From positions 1,412,291-1,476,290 of the forward strand of contig KK106985.1 of NCBI GenBank assembly GCA_000611775.1: a stretch of 64,000 nt of DNA, given 5' to 3'. Positions 21,927 through 39,809 of the stretch are shown in pieces. The notes beneath the pieces were generated by a model that searched no databases, had not been told where the DNA came from, and was given only the letters and a program-made list of their open reading frames with translations. The position numbers and the translations under genes are program-made. Numbering within the stretch: the first letter of the stretch is position 1; every line of letters begins with the position of its first letter. The stretch is from Umbilicaria muhlenbergii. Its lineage: Eukaryota > Ascomycota > Lecanoromycetes > Umbilicariales > Umbilicariaceae.

Positions 21927-22314
21927 TATTTGGCGGGCTTTGCGAGAGGGGATGCTGTGGTTGGCTTGTAAGCAGTTTGGTTGCTTTGTTCAATTCAAAC
22001 CTGACATGCAACTGTGGTGTTTATTCCATGAGGATGAGATTTACCGGCAAGGTCGGTCAAGAGGTTGACTGCACTATCTTCACTGAATACAGTGGTGGCT
22101 TTCACGCAGGTTGTGCGACATGTGAACCGTACGGGGTTGCAGTGAAAATGTTTGCAGCCCCTGCCTGAGTGTATGCACGGCAACCCGTTGAAGGGCCGCC
22201 ACCGCTATGCTATGCTGTCCAGCCAAGCCCCCGTTTGTTAAGCTGGCCTCCCTTCCCTCCTTCCCTCCCTCCCTTCCCTTGCAGCAACCCTCTTCAACCC
22301 CAAACCCCACCCCC
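21927..22314. other. Convergent 3' region, ArfGAP / phosphoglycerate dehydrogenase
   Basis: 388 bp between converging genes. Pyrimidine runs (TCCCTCC type) occur near 22250–22290. No coding signal is visible. Confidence 0.5.
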
Positions 22315-24209
22315 TCAAAGCCCCACAACACTAACATCCAAGATCCCTTCCTCCCTAACCAACCTCTCCACCACCTCCCCCCCCACCTCCCGATCCACCC
22401 CCAAAATCATCAACGCCTCACTCCCCCCTTCCTTCTCCCCTTCCGCTCCTCCGCCGCCATAAATCCGACTCACAGGCGCCACAGCCATCGAATTAATATT
22501 CACCCCCTCCCGGCCCAACAGCCCGCCCACGACGCCGATCTTACCGGGGGAGTCGTAGTTGTGGCAGATGAGCAGGTGGCCCGCGGGCACAAAGGACGTG
22601 GCGAAGCGGTCGAGGCGCGAGATGAAGATTTGGGCGTCGGAGGTGTAGCCGCTGATGATTTGGTCCGGCGGGGCGGTCGTGCCGGTGGTGGAGGTGGGGG
22701 AGGATGGGGACGGGGAGGGACGCGCGATCAGGGTTACGAGGGAGGAGTAGGTGTGCGTGGAGGGGGAGCGGGAGTGTTGTTCGTTTATCACGAGACCGCG
22801 GTCGCGGGCGATGAGGTCGGCGTTTACTATGTTGACGTTTGTGCCGGCGTGGGAGGTTATGTTGGCGGTGAGGCCTTTGACGAGGGCGGCGAAGAGGGGG
22901 GTGGTGTTGGTGAGGGTGGCGAGGGAACCTTCGTAGATGAGGTCGAAGGTTGTGCGCGTGTCTTGGTGAGGGGTGCTGCTAGGGGGGTTGGTGGAATGGT
23001 GGGTGCGCGGTTTGGAGTAGTGTTGCGTGTAGAGGGAGCCCATTTTTTCGACTAGGCGCACGAATGGTTGCAGCTTTTTGTATTCTTCGGGGAGGATAAG
23101 AGGTGCGTTGACGGCGCTGCGGGGGAGGTCGCCGCGGAGGATGGAGAGGACTTGCTCGCAGACGTCGATGCTGACGTTTTCTTGCGCTTCCACGGTCGAG
23201 GCGCCCAGATGCGGCGTGGCGACTACCTTTGGGTGGGCGATCAGCTGGGTGGCGGCCGAGCCGCGCTCGGGGGGCTCAGTGCTCCAGACGTCGATGCCAG
23301 CGCCGGCCAGGTGCCCACTGTCGAGAGCGTCGAGCAGGGCTGCTTCGTCGATCATGCCGCCACGGGCAACGTTTAGAATCCGGGCGCCCTTTTTCATGCT
23401 TTGGAGCTCTTTCGTCCTGATCATGCCCTTTGTGCTTGCAATTAAGGGAGTATGGATGGTCAGGAAGTCTGACACGGCAAGCAGGTCCGGGAGAGAAGAG
23501 ACGAGAGAGACGTTATGTGAGGAAGCCACTGCGGGAGAGGCGTAAGGATCTAGGGCTTGGACGTGCATCCCGAGCCCGATGGCCAGCCTGGCTACGGTGA
23601 TTCCGACTTGGAAAAGTCAGTGCCTGTGCAATGGTGGATCGCTTGAGGCGACTCTACCTTTCCCAAAGCCGATGACTCCAAGCGTTTTCCCCTTGACCTC
23701 GACGCCGACGAGTCTGCTTCTCTCCCACTTTCCCGCCTTGAGACTGGCGCAAGCGTCAGGGACATTTCTGGCCGTAGCAAGAAGCAGGGCGATGGTATGT
23801 TCGGCGGCAGCTCCAATATTACCCGATGGTGAATTGACGACGACTATGCCCAGTTTTGTCGCTGCTTCAACATCTGCATGACTGAGCCATTAGTAGATTG
23901 CTTTTTCATGTGATGCTTTATACATTACTAACCCACGTTGTCAACACCAACTCCTGCTCTTGCTACCACCTTCAATTTCTTCCCCGCAGCCAGTAAAGAA
24001 GCTGTGACTTTTGTCTCGGAACGGACGATAAGGGCATCGTAGTCTGCTATGATCTCCAGGAGGTTCTTAGTAGATAGACCTTTCCGCTCTTCCACATCGA
24101 GACTCTTCCGAAGTAAGGCAAGACCGTCTGGGGAGAGTTTCTCAGGTACGAGAACCCTTGGCCTGGCATGGTCGCCATTGGTGCCGTTGACGTTGTCGGG
24201 GACGGGCAT
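22315..24209 (-). CDS. D-3-phosphoglycerate dehydrogenase
   Basis: First step of serine synthesis: 3-phosphoglycerate + NAD to 3-phosphohydroxypyruvate. Exons are 24209–23933, 23873–23658 and 23606–22315 (introns 59 and 51 bp), giving 594 aa. The spliced protein has the N-terminal substrate domain (IVRSETKVTASLL, RAGVGVDNVDVEAAT), a Rossmann fold (GVIGFGKVGITVARLAIGLG), and the catalytic trio in context: Arg in NVARGGMIDE, Glu in DVWSTEPP, His in TPHLGAST. An allosteric substrate-binding domain follows, then a C-terminal ACT domain (HNYDSPGKIGVVGGLLGREG). This is the long, type 1 enzyme, equivalent to yeast SER3/SER33 in role. The ASB–ACT region carries Ser/Pro/Thr-rich and Gly/Glu-rich inserts. 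The 5' exon structure is certain because each junction fits the fold. Confidence 0.95.
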
Positions 24210-25224
24210 GGTTCTTGTGATATGACTCCAAACCTACCCAGTGTTGCGCGTGGATCATTGGCAATGCCAGATGCACTCGCTCTGGGATTTGTACAGTCAT
24301 ACTGTAACAGCCCGGTATCGGGCACCAGTGTGTGAATGGCCATGCTAAGCAGGGTGCGAGGAGGTAGGCCAGGTCGCGGGGCATTTTCCTTTTGCATGAT
24401 GCGGGGGAAGTCATTGGAGCGAAGGATGCCAGAGCTACAGCGGATGCCGATATGGGGTCCGAGTGGCTTTGTACCCCCACGTAGACAAGGTATCGCAGGC
24501 TGTGCCTCAGGTCAGTCCGGCAAGCTCACCGCCATCCCTTCCATGGAGTGAGTTGGCCTTGAGCGAGTGGCGTTTTGATCCTGCATGAGAAGCCTGCGCC
24601 AACTATGAAGTTCCTGGACCTCATGATGCTGCTTCTCACTGCCATTCCGATATGCACTGTCTAATCCATCAACTGGGTGCATCTCTGTCTTTCATTGTGT
24701 TTTGGTCGCATGTCGATATGTGCGGCGCGGACGGTCAAAGATGCAGGTGCCCTCAGATGTCGAAGAGTTCTCGGAGTCCAAAGAGTCTCCACGTATCAGG
24801 CAGAGCATCAGAATGGGTGCACTTCTTTCGAGCAGAGAAATGGGACTACCCTCAGCAGTGGAACACTGATGAACAGCACATTGTCCATCAGGAAAGGCAA
24901 TCGCGGCCAGTGCGAGGTAGCTGTCTTGTAATACTATGCAAACACCATACCATGAAAAGCAGACAACATACGCCTGCCACCTCGATAGGGCTGAGTCGGC
25001 CCACCTGCTTGATTCGAGAGCGGCAAATCAAGCACAATGTGGGGAAATGTCCTCAGTCCGACAGCCGGTCACCCCGCAAAGTGCCGAGGACGTGCTCGAG
25101 GAACTCGAGCTGCACCATGTCTGCCATTCCTCCTGACTGCCTTTTCAGCAATCTCGATTGAGACCACATATCCCAATTCAGGAGGTGGCAGTACAGCTTC
25201 TCGGCTCCCGCAACTGTTGTCGAG
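24210..25224. other. Divergent intergenic region, phosphoglycerate dehydrogenase / transhydrogenase
   Basis: 1.0 kb holding both promoters. Short open frames are present, but none shows a domain, and none continues by plausible splicing. Confidence 0.55.
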
Positions 25225-26752
25225 ATGGTCTCAGCAATTCGGGTTGCCCCTAGGGCAGCACAGCGAGCTCTGAATCTCCTTCGGACCGTACAGTACACCC
25301 ATCCACCCAATTGCCCCTGCCATTCGAGCCCGGGACATCATCATCACACCCCGGCACTCCTCAGTCATGCAAAACGATCACTGGCAACACCGGTCGATGC
25401 TTCAAGGCAAAAAGAATATGCCTTTGAGATGGCCGCTTCTAGCATACGATTCGGCCCCGGTTGTACCAAGGAGGTGGGCATGGACTTCAAAAACATGGGC
25501 GCGAAAAGGGTCTGTGTGGTGACCGATAGCAACGTGGCGAAGCTGGATGCCATGAAGCAGGTTGTAGAGGGCTTGAACAAGGAGGGGATCGAGTTCACCG
25601 TGTACGAGAGGACACAGGTTGAGCCCAAGGACAGCTCGTACGTGCATGGTAGAACCTGGAGGTGGAAAAGGCTAAACAGCCCACAGAATTCGAGAAGCAA
25701 TCGACTTCGCAAAGCCGTACCAACCTGACGCCTTCCTCGCTGTCGGTGGTGGTAGCGTAATCGATACGGCCAAACTGATGAACCTCTACACCTGCTTTCC
25801 GGATGCCGACTTCCTAGACTTCGTCAACGCTCCCCTGGGCAAAGGGCTTCCAATCACCAAGCCACTTCTGCCCCTCATTGCTGTTCCAACCACCGCAGGC
25901 ACCGGCTCCGAAACCACCGGCACAGCCATCTTCGATCTCGTCTCCAAGCGCGCCAAAACCGGCATCGCCCACCGTGCGCTCAAACCGACCCTCGGCATCT
26001 GCGACCCCTTGAACACGCGAACCATGCCCTCCCAAGTCCACTCCTCCTCCGGCCTCGACGTACTCTGCCACTCCCTCGAATCCTGGACCGCCATACCCTA
26101 CCACGAGCGGGTCCCTCGCCCCACAAACCCCATCAACCGCCCCGCCTACCAAGGCGCCAACCCCATCTCCGACATCTTCTCCCTGCAAGCCCTCCGCAGC
26201 ACAGTCAAGTACCTCCCGCGCGCGGTCAAGGACCCGGACGACACCGAGGCCCAGAGCCAGATGCTCCTCGCCGCCACACTGGCGGGCGTGGGTTTCGGGA
26301 ACGCGGGCGTCCATCTCTGCCACGGCATGAGCTACCCGATTTCGGGCCAGAACCCCGGCTACAAACATCCCGGCTACGTGACCGACAAACCGATTATTCC
26401 CCACGGGGTCAGCGTCGCCGTCACCTCCCCCAGCGTCTTCCGCTTCACGGGGGCCTCGAATCCTGACCGGCATCTTGCCGCCGCGGAAGTCTTTGGGGTC
26501 GACATCAGTAATGTGAAAAAGGAAAGCGCTGGAGAAGTCCTCGGAGAAGCGCTCGCGGACTTCCTTGTTAAATTGGGCGATCAGCCCAGGGGACTGAAAG
26601 ATCTGGGGTTTGGGAGGGAACATATTGATGATTTGGTAGAGGGGACGCTGCCGCAGAAGAGAGTGTTGATGTTGGCGCCATCTTTGAGTGAGGAAATCAA
26701 TGAGGAGAGGGAGCAGCTGAGGACCCTGTTTGAGGATTCGATGGACTATTGA
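25225..26752 (+). CDS. Hydroxyacid-oxoacid transhydrogenase (iron-containing alcohol dehydrogenase), mitochondrial
   Basis: ADHFE1/HOT family: cofactor-independent transfer of hydride between 4-hydroxybutyrate and 2-oxoglutarate in mitochondria. Exons are 25225–25637 and 25687–26752 (49-bp intron, GGCTAAAC branch), giving 492 aa. The basic N-terminus (RVAPRAAQRALNLLRTVQ) with a later SLATPVDAS is a typical mitochondrial presequence. The body begins FEMAASSIRFGPGCTKEVG. It contains the NAD-type loop GGGSVIDTAK, the hinge TTAGTGSETTG, and iron-binding histidines in HSSSGLDVLCHSLES and FGNAGVHLCHGMSYPI. The intron falls in the family-conserved segment PKDSS|IREAIDFA. It is the expected length and looks intact. 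The physiological substrate in this fungus is not shown by sequence. Confidence 0.93.
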
Positions 26753-27394
26753 GTCTGAAGGGAGGTTGTACGAAAGGGCGGCTTGATTGCCTTGGTCTTG
26801 GGGAAAAACAGCGTACGTTGAACGAACAGCCTTTTTGGGAGCGTTTGAGTTCTGTAAATTCGAAGGCACATCCCGTGGGTGTATATACTTGGGGGTGCAG
26901 TATAAATATCTTGTCCGCAGACCGGCACAAATGTTGTTTAGAGAACTTAGGTCTGTGTGCTCTGGGATGTAAATGTGTGAGGAAACTTTCCTAGTCCACA
27001 AGATTCCAAGAAGTTGTGCTCGTGTGATCGAGCATTTAGATACTTTACCGCTTGCTGTATGGTTCTTATTGACGTTGCAATTGGCCGCAGCATTCCACTC
27101 CATAGTCTACTTGGAATTCTCTGGATACCAGGGAGGGTAACGAATGTTAATAAGTGGTAACAGATGGTGACCAGCTGTAACCACTAGTTACTGGTGCATC
27201 AATTCCATCCATCTACCTCGAGCCATTACGGAACGATACGATATCTCGTGTGATTTATACAACAGATGGATTGTACTATCGGGATTCTTTTTATACATGC
27301 CATAAGCCAGCTTTTTGCCTGCCAACCACTGCTTGACAAGCCTTTGTAGCCATCAAGCTCGCAGCACGTCCATCTCCTCTGGCACTGTCTCCTA
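26753..27394. other. Convergent 3' region, transhydrogenase / multi-KH gene
   Basis: 640 bp between converging genes, relatively AT-rich. It includes GTAAC-type short repeats near 27138–27190 (GGTAACAGATGGTGACC and similar). No gene is supported. Confidence 0.5.
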
Positions 27395-30300
27395 TCAATT
27401 CACCGAGTCTCTTTTGCCTCCATTCCCTCCACCGCCGCCATTCTTGACCACCTCGAGAATGATATTCTTGGCCTCGTCGACGCCATCTCTGCTGCCCACG
27501 ATCTCTATAGCTTCGCCTTTCGCCTGGTCTCGAGGCACTGTGATCTTACAGCCCGTCTTTTTCCTGATGGAGTTGATCTGTGATCCACCTTGGCCCACGA
27601 CGTAGCGATAAGTACGTGGGTCGGGCAAGATGAGGTAACCCACGGCCGACTGCTGCTGTGCCTGCTCCAGCGCCTTCTGTAGGATTGCGCGCGCCTTGAC
27701 CACGTTCTCCGGGGGACCACGAAGGATCCAGGGGATGTCGCCTTCTTCGCCATTTTCCTCGTTATTGTCGACAAGTTCCCATGAAAAGTTGTCCACGTTA
27801 TCCTGGTCATCAGTGATTAGTGGCAGAGCAGCTCCGCCATTGACGCGTGCCCTTGGCTTTGACGTCGGTCTCTGTGGCGGCTGTTGCCCAGCGTGATCAA
27901 CTGTGACCTTGTGATCGTTACGTAGGCGCCGGAAGAATTGCCCGTTGTCAGAGATAGTGTGATGCACACGCCTCGGTATTTGAATCGTCTCGCCTTCTTG
28001 GTCCTTGACGAGATCTAAGATATGTGCTTTCGCTTTTTCGACGTCGCTTTGCTGTCCTGCAAGTTTGACCATGGAGCGTGATGGACCTTCTTGAAATTGC
28101 TTTGGAATATCAATGCTGACGCCAAACTGTGACTCGAGTGCTCTTCGAGTTTCTCCACCACGACCAATGAGCAGGCGGTGTTTCTCCGGCGTAACTTCGA
28201 CAACATCGTTGATCTGATTCTCCCTTTGGTTGACAAAAGCCTCGATCGAAGCTACAATGTTGTCAACGAGCTTCTTGTTACCTTCAACCCGGATAGTGCT
28301 ATCATCGGACTCTTGGCGCGGGAACCTGACGGTCCTTGCAAGCTCTCGTCGGTCATCCGAGCCACCAGCTTCCATGACCATGTTGCGGATGTTGGCGCCT
28401 ATAATGGTTTAGCGCTTTAGTGGAATAATTAAGCTTGTTCCAACTTACCTCCACCACCGATGAGAGCCTTGTGGTATTTCTTGTCAACATCGATTGATCT
28501 TGTGATGCTGTCATCAAAGACCTTCGCCCTCTCTTCTAAGAGTTTCTTCGCCTCTTCCACTTGCTTTTTGGTCCCTTTCAGCTTGATCTCGATCCGCCCA
28601 GAGGGATCCGCGAGATCTCTATTACCAGGCACATCGATCTGCGCCCCTGTAGCCATCCTCATGCTCTCCATTTCGCGCCCACCCTGGCCAATCAACGATG
28701 GTAATTGGTTTTGGGCAACAGAAACTGTTGACGTATGAGAGTTGTCGATAGTCCATTGCAGCAAGTTTAGTAATTCATCCCGTGCTTCGTCTGCACCTTT
28801 CCTCGGACCTCTGATAATGACTTCGTCTGGTGCTTGATTGCTTCTGTAGTTTCTATTCCCACCAACTTCACTCGCGCTGTCTGCAACGGATTGATCGTCG
28901 CCATGGTTCGTAGATGGGGCCGACCTTGGGAACTGCACGCGAACATTGTAGCGCTCTTGTAAGCGGTTTACCTGGCTTCCCTTCGCGCCGATCAGGTCAC
29001 GGTGATACTGAGGCTTGATTTTGAGCACATGTGTAGCTTCGTCCTCGAGCTTCTTTCCCAGAGCAATGATCTTAGATTTAGCGGCTTCTGCCTTTGCCTT
29101 CGGACCCTTTACTTCAACTTTCCCATCGTTCACTTGAATATCAACATCGAATTCTTCTCGGAGATTGTTAATGTTCTCGCCTTTCTTGCCGATCAAGAAG
29201 TTGGCATACTTTTGGGGGAAGTCAAAGCTGGTGGTATAGCCCCTTTCTAGCTCGTCTTGCTTCTCAGCCTCCACGAACGACAGGATCTTCTGTACAAAAT
29301 CATTTACATCATCAGTTGGCCCACGGAGCGTAATCTCGTGATCCCGAGAAGCCGCAGCTCCAAGACTCTGAGATGCAGCCGTCCTGCCACTTGGACCACG
29401 AGATGCGGGCGTCGTGAGTTGAACAGGAATTCTCTCGGCTGAAAGATTCTGCTGTTCCCGATTTACATACTTTCGAACTTTGTCGTGAAACCTGTTGCTC
29501 GGTTGTTAGCCTCAACTTCAACTGCTACATGTGATAGCCATACTTTGATGGTACCTCAACACTCTGGGCACCAATCTCTTGCTGTCCACTGATCATTGAA
29601 AGAATAAAACCTTGAGCATCGTGCAGGGCTCTCTCAAATTCCGCGACCTCGTCCGGCGATGGACGCTGCTTAGGTATTTCGTATTCTGCTCCATTGTCTG
29701 CCTGGCCTTCGTAGATGAGCAGTAGTTGTGGAGACTCTTCGATCTCGTCTGGAAACAGGAGATGGACACCATGAGCGTTTCGAACCTGCTGAGTTGCTTT
29801 CTGTCGAAGATGCTGGTGGTAGAACGGATCCACTTCAAGTTGTCTGAGCCTGGCCGGTGGGTGGGCGTTGATAAGATTCATAATGTCGGATCTCGCCCGA
29901 ATCGTGTTTTTGCCTTCTCTAGAGTAGACTTCCCAGGTCATGGGACCATCTTCTGAAGTTGGCAGCACGATATGTGCGTCGTGAAGCCTCTCAAGCTGTT
30001 CGATCGCTTGTCGCTGTTGTAAATATCTGGTGAGAGCCCTCGCATGCGCCTGGGGCCCCATAGGGGCATTCAGATGCTGCCTTGCAATATCGACACTAGA
30101 CATTTGCATACTGGTGGCAAGGTTCATAACTCTGTCAATTCCAAGGTCAATCTTGTCAAGAGGTCCAGTGATGGTGAGCATCTCCGTGTCATCAGAGTCA
30201 GGTGGTAGAATGACCGCGCAACCAGTTTCTTCCAAAAGATCGTCTAATGAAATACCCCTATCACCAACGATGAACTGATGCTGACCTCGGTTTATGGCAA

Positions 30301-31688
30301 GTTGCGACAGCGTGATCTGCCGGCGGAGTTCCTCGACGTGGCGCTCAATCTCCGCACGAGCCTCTTGGGCCGCGGTTCTATCGCCAGAAATCTGGATGTG
30401 GTTGCTAGGGTGTGGAACGAACTGCGGTGGTTGCTTCGATGATGGTGCCTGCGGTGGCGGCTGAGTTGACCAAGTGTGGTATTCTGGAACCTTGATTCTT
30501 AAATCCCTTCCCTCTTCAAGAGCGTTGATGCGACAATTGTGAGGACCAGAAATGAAAGGGAAGAACTCTGCAGGAATGTCTTTCAAGCGCATGTTGTTGA
30601 CTGTTGAAGTCCGTTCATTCACAATGGCTTCGATCTCACGTCGCGCCATCTCAGCAGCGACTGCATCACCTTCGATAAAAATGTCAACAGTGGCACTATC
30701 ATCATCATCTTCAGGCGATGGAGATTCCTCAGCCTTGGGTATCTGTATACGGGCACCGGTCCGTTTCGATATGCCTTGGACCACAGCACCTTGACGTCCA
30801 ATGACATGAGGCCGTATATTCGCTGGTATAGGAACTTTGACTGCTTGCTATACTTCAATCAGCTCTGCGTTTTGCTGGTGATGAAAAGGCCTATACCTTT
30901 GAACCGACTTCCTTGGCTACATCTTTCAAAGCTTGTCGGACAGCATCTACAGGCCCCTTTCCCTCAAAGTACACGACTCCACCTGGGCCAGGCTTCATCT
31001 CCACCGTCGCTTTTGATCGTTTGTTTATGTCACGAAGCACGTCTTGCAGTGGCTTCTTGAGCTGATTCCTAGGTAGCAGTTGAGATGGCGCAAACTGAAC
31101 CCTCTCGCTATGCCTCCCCGGCATTGACATATATTGAGGGCCCCCTCGAGTTTGCGAAGCGTTGGTGGAAGCAGGGGTGAGGATTCCTGACACCGGAGTG
31201 GAAGCGCGGGAAGACGCAGCGCTTGACACTGCAGCATGTCCATTCATGCCGTCTGAAGCAGTGTTGCCAAAGGCGGGAGACTTCTTGGCTCCCCATGCCG
31301 TGGCTACAGGCGCAGGAGCACGGGGCTTCGGTCCACCTCCTAACGCTGGGAATAGTTCTTCAGACTTTGTATCAAGCGTAGCTTTGTTCTCTACTTTGGG
31401 CTCAGAGACCGGAACAACCGGTTCGTCTTGAGCCTTTTGCTTCCCCGCTGCTTTTTCAGACAGTGGCTCGTTCGCCGGCTCCAAGATAGGCGCCGGTGCA
31501 GCATCAGATGAATTAGTCGCTAATTTGGACGATGGAGGAGGATGCACGACGTCTTCTTCATCGATTATATCTTCGATCGTAGCGCGGTGGGCTTCGTCGG
31601 CAGCATGCTTGCGTTGTAGCTTTTCTGCGGGGGACAAGGCGTCCAGCGCTGAACCGCCGTTCCCGTTAGTGGCAGCCTCGGTAGCCAT
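27395..31688 (-). CDS. Multi-KH RNA-binding protein (Scp160/vigilin type)
   Basis: Polysome- and ER-associated RNA-binding protein. Yeast Scp160 acts in translation efficiency, ploidy control and G-protein signalling. Exons are 31688–30897, 30847–29544, 29491–28449 and 28398–27395 (introns 49–52 bp), giving 1380 aa. The first 260 residues are low-complexity, with Ala/Pro/Ser runs and a conserved SEELFPALGGG box. From there a chain of KH domains follows. I can read eight GxxG-type loops: VIGRQGAVVQ, IVGDRGISLD, LIGKKGENIN, LIGAKGSQVN, LIGQGGREME, LIGGGGANIR, LIGRGGETRR and VVGQGGSQIN; divergent KH repeats without a loop fill the gaps. The third intron splits the GGG|A loop of one KH. The protein ends in a glycine-rich tail. 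The start ATG at 31688 is preferred over upstream in-frame residues because the N-terminal MATEAA context fits. Confidence 0.93.
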
Positions 31689-33127
31689 TTTGGAGGCGAT
31701 GTGCCAGAATGCAGAAGATTTGGGACACGAGGTAGCAGCGCAGTCAAATTGCAAGAGTGCAGCAGCACCTCGACGATGTGAATAGAGGGCTTTTGAAAGA
31801 GGGTGGTTTGGACAATCTCCCTAGATTTCATGAAAGTCCAGTGTCAGTTGCCGCTCACACCGAATGAAGCCCTCTGTTGCAATTCACTACCAAAAGGGTG
31901 GCCTTATTAAAGTGTGCTGCGTACGCAGTCAATGCTTGTATCCTCCTATACCGAGCGTGCTGTCGCTGCGTAGAAAAGACTCAATGCATAATGAATGTAG
32001 TTGACGAGATGACCAGAAGCGAGGATAGATAGATGGAACCTCGGACGGCAAGGTATGGTATTCAGTAATGGGTTCTGCGAAGTGGTCGAGGTTCAAATTT
32101 CAAGCACAGCTGCAGCAGCACCCTAGTCTGCACCAGTCCCGACCACCACTACCTTAGTGATTAGTAGCGATCCCGGTCCCTCCTTCGCCTCCCCGTGAAC
32201 ATTCGAGAAGGGTCGGACGAGTCTCCTCAGTCTGACCTTGGACCGCCCCACACGAGTAATATTATCACCATCATTCCTACTCACACGCATGCACAGGATG
32301 AAGGTCTCCTTGGTCCAAGTGCCTTTGCAAGTAGTCCTGGGAAGTTTCTGATCATTATTGGATTCTACTCCTATTCGTATCCTCGCCTCACCCATCCGAC
32401 TTTGCCCCTCCAGCTGACCTTCCTTCACATCTCTCCCTCCCTTCCAGCGACGAGAGAAGACATGGCTCTCATCCGCGCAGCTATACTGAACACCGGTTTC
32501 GCTCTTCACTGCATCTTCGGCCTCGTTGCTTTTGCCCAAGTTGGGGAGGGGGCAGCAGAATGAATTGGAGGCGCATGAACATTGACGTGATGGGTGGATT
32601 GGGGGCCCCGCTTTCTGCGACGTACGACTAAGTTGCTTGCAAGGGAGAGCGGCTATGACAGTGGGCATGAGTGGGGCCGTAGAGATGATGAATCTTCACA
32701 TAGTTGTACGACACTGCATTTGGTCAGACCGCGCACAAACGTCGACCGACAGGATGAGGCCTCGGATGACTCTCGTGGGTCTCGTGGGCATAGTCGAGAC
32801 TGTGTTGCGGGGGGAGGAGCACGTCGTAGTCCACGAAGATGATTGTGCAAAGGATCGCCCCTCCTCGGACCCTATCGAGCCAAGCACTGATGAGGCTAAG
32901 CTTGCCGGGGCCGAGCAAACACCCGCGTAGGAGAGATTGACGCCTCACTGATAGGGATTGCCCTCCGTAGCACGCATGGCCATCTCGCTCTCGTTCTCTT
33001 GTGCAGCGCCAGGTGTCCGGTCTGCGTGAAACTGCGGTCAGAACACCCGCCGTGCCGGGACGCCTTCTTCTGGCGGCACCCGGAGCAACCAAGCCTCCCT
33101 CAGCCTGCAAAGGACGCTAAGCCAGGC
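31689..33127. other. Divergent intergenic region, multi-KH gene / STE20
   Basis: 1.44 kb. A pyrimidine-rich stretch at 32395–32450 is followed by a 34-codon frame at 32461–32565 that begins MALIRAAILNTGFALHCIFG, which could be a leader uORF or chance. Otherwise I see promoter-like sequence only. Confidence 0.5.
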
Positions 33128-36001
<2,874 letters not shown>

Positions 36002-36943
36002 ACGCGTCGCCATCACCGTCAGATATCTGGCACGCAGCAGCAGCCGCCTTATGGTGCGTGCGGACTCGAGCACTCTTCTGTGGCATGCGCCATGACGCTG
36101 GAGCAATGCGGGTTCACTTTTCACTTTCCACTTTCAATTAGAATATTAGGGTTTCGAGAGCCACAAGCTTCGGGCAGGCGGCATGCCTCGGCGTCTGCTT
36201 TACCCTCGGAGTCTCGGTCGCTCTTCTCACATCTCGCAGACGCTTCAATGCTGCATGAGGATGCGGCAACAGGACGAAGCTTCTTCTTGCTCCAACATGG
36301 CTTTTTCCACGCAACGGATGGAGCACGATTGCAGGAGTCTGAATTTAAATTACGGCTATCAGCGGCGTTCTTGTTTGGGCATCTCTCCCCGTAGAAAGGT
36401 CCACGTTTCCTTGGATCATGGAGCAAGGTCGTAGGAGCAATCATTTGCAGGCATGGGAATATGAAGGACTGCAGATGACGGATATGTCAACTGTGGCGTT
36501 GGCCAAATGTCAGCGCTACTAACAGAAGAGCGCATAGCTTCTAGATACGACTTTGACACTTTCCCCTCGATAGTGAATCCGCTCTCATCTTCGTTTTCGT
36601 CAATCCAGGCAGACGTGCTGTCACCAGCAGTGCCTTGTGTGAATTTGAAGCGTGATTGTGGTGGAATGAACGAAGTATGAAGTGCAAAGTGGAAGTGCAA
36701 AGTGCGCAGTGCGCAGTGCGCAATGCCCCGCCATGGATGTCATGAGGCATGAGGCATGAGGCTGAAAGTGCACGAGCCCCCCTGTGACATCAACGCTGGA
36801 AGCCCGTCGTCAGCCATGTGCGTGGAGTAGGCTCATAGGCAGAATACCTCACTGCAGCGCCTCACCCCATCTGCACCCCATATTACCCACTTCCTTTGAC
36901 CTCGACGTAGACACCGCCTCCTCGTAATTCAGCGACTGCAGCT
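36002..36943. other. Intergenic region, STE20 / HSE1
   Basis: 940 bp between tandem genes. It contains a patch of short tandem repeats at about 36675–36770 (GAAGTGCAAAGTG twice, AGTGCGC three times, CATGAGG three times). Open frames on both strands near 36080–36440 look like chance. Confidence 0.5.
36675..36770. repeat. Patch of three short tandem repeats
   Basis: Adjacent arrays: a 13-base unit AAGTGCAAAGTGG nearly twice, a 7-base unit AGTGCGC about three times, then CATGAGG three times. They lie about 200 bp upstream of the HSE1 start. Their function is unknown. Confidence 0.7.
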
Positions 36944-39211
<2,268 letters not shown>

Positions 39212-39809
39212 TATGAGCGTTCAAATTGGGTTTGAATAAATGGCGATATGGCGTTTGGGGGTGGACATATGGTCAACCACAGTGGATGGGGCGCCTCCTC
39301 TTTTCGCATGTGCTTTGCTTGTCCATGAATTCTTTTTATTTTTTATTTTGGATTACCCTCCTGGCGGATCACCACTGCAAGGACATGCGCATTCACGACA
39401 GCCCAAAGACAGGGGGAAAAACAGATAACACGGTCTTGTCTTCTCCCCTCTCTGTGTCTCTCTCCGGAACATGTATGTACATTGTCCGAAGAAAAAAGAA
39501 CAGTGTAAGCACGGTCTATCATCTCAGGCTGCATGCACCACATGGCAGGAAAAAAGACTTCGGTCATGCACGCACCCGATCCTCGCCGGCAACCAACATA
39601 TGCGTAATTTGTGCTCCGTATGGATTGACGTCAGCACCTGGCTTCGGTGTTGAAGAAGTAAAGCATGCAGGCCTCCAGACCCATCTATCCCCACCCCCAC
39701 TTAAATCCGCTTTTCGACCGCTCCCATCCACCATGTTCCCCGTCTTCGGCCAACTTCCCCCCCCCTCTCTCCCCCCTACCCCGAACACATACCCCGGTGC
39801 GCCCGGCCT
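39212..39809. other. Convergent 3' region, HSE1 / cytochrome b5
   Basis: 600 bp between converging genes. Open frames here run into the antisense of the cytochrome b5 exons and show no domain of their own. Confidence 0.5.

Noticed and set aside
22207-23545. Plus-strand open frames opposite phosphoglycerate dehydrogenase
   Set aside because: They are Gly/Val-rich shadows of the real minus-strand gene, which has full catalytic motifs.
25814-27103. Open frame of about 430 codons on the minus strand
   Set aside because: It overlaps the transhydrogenase exon in antisense. Its Gly/Asp-rich content mirrors GC-rich third positions, and no motif is present.
32078-32100. tRNA-like B-box GGTTCAAATTTC
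   Set aside because: It lacks the required B-box consensus end, has no A-box at the right spacing, and forms no cloverleaf.
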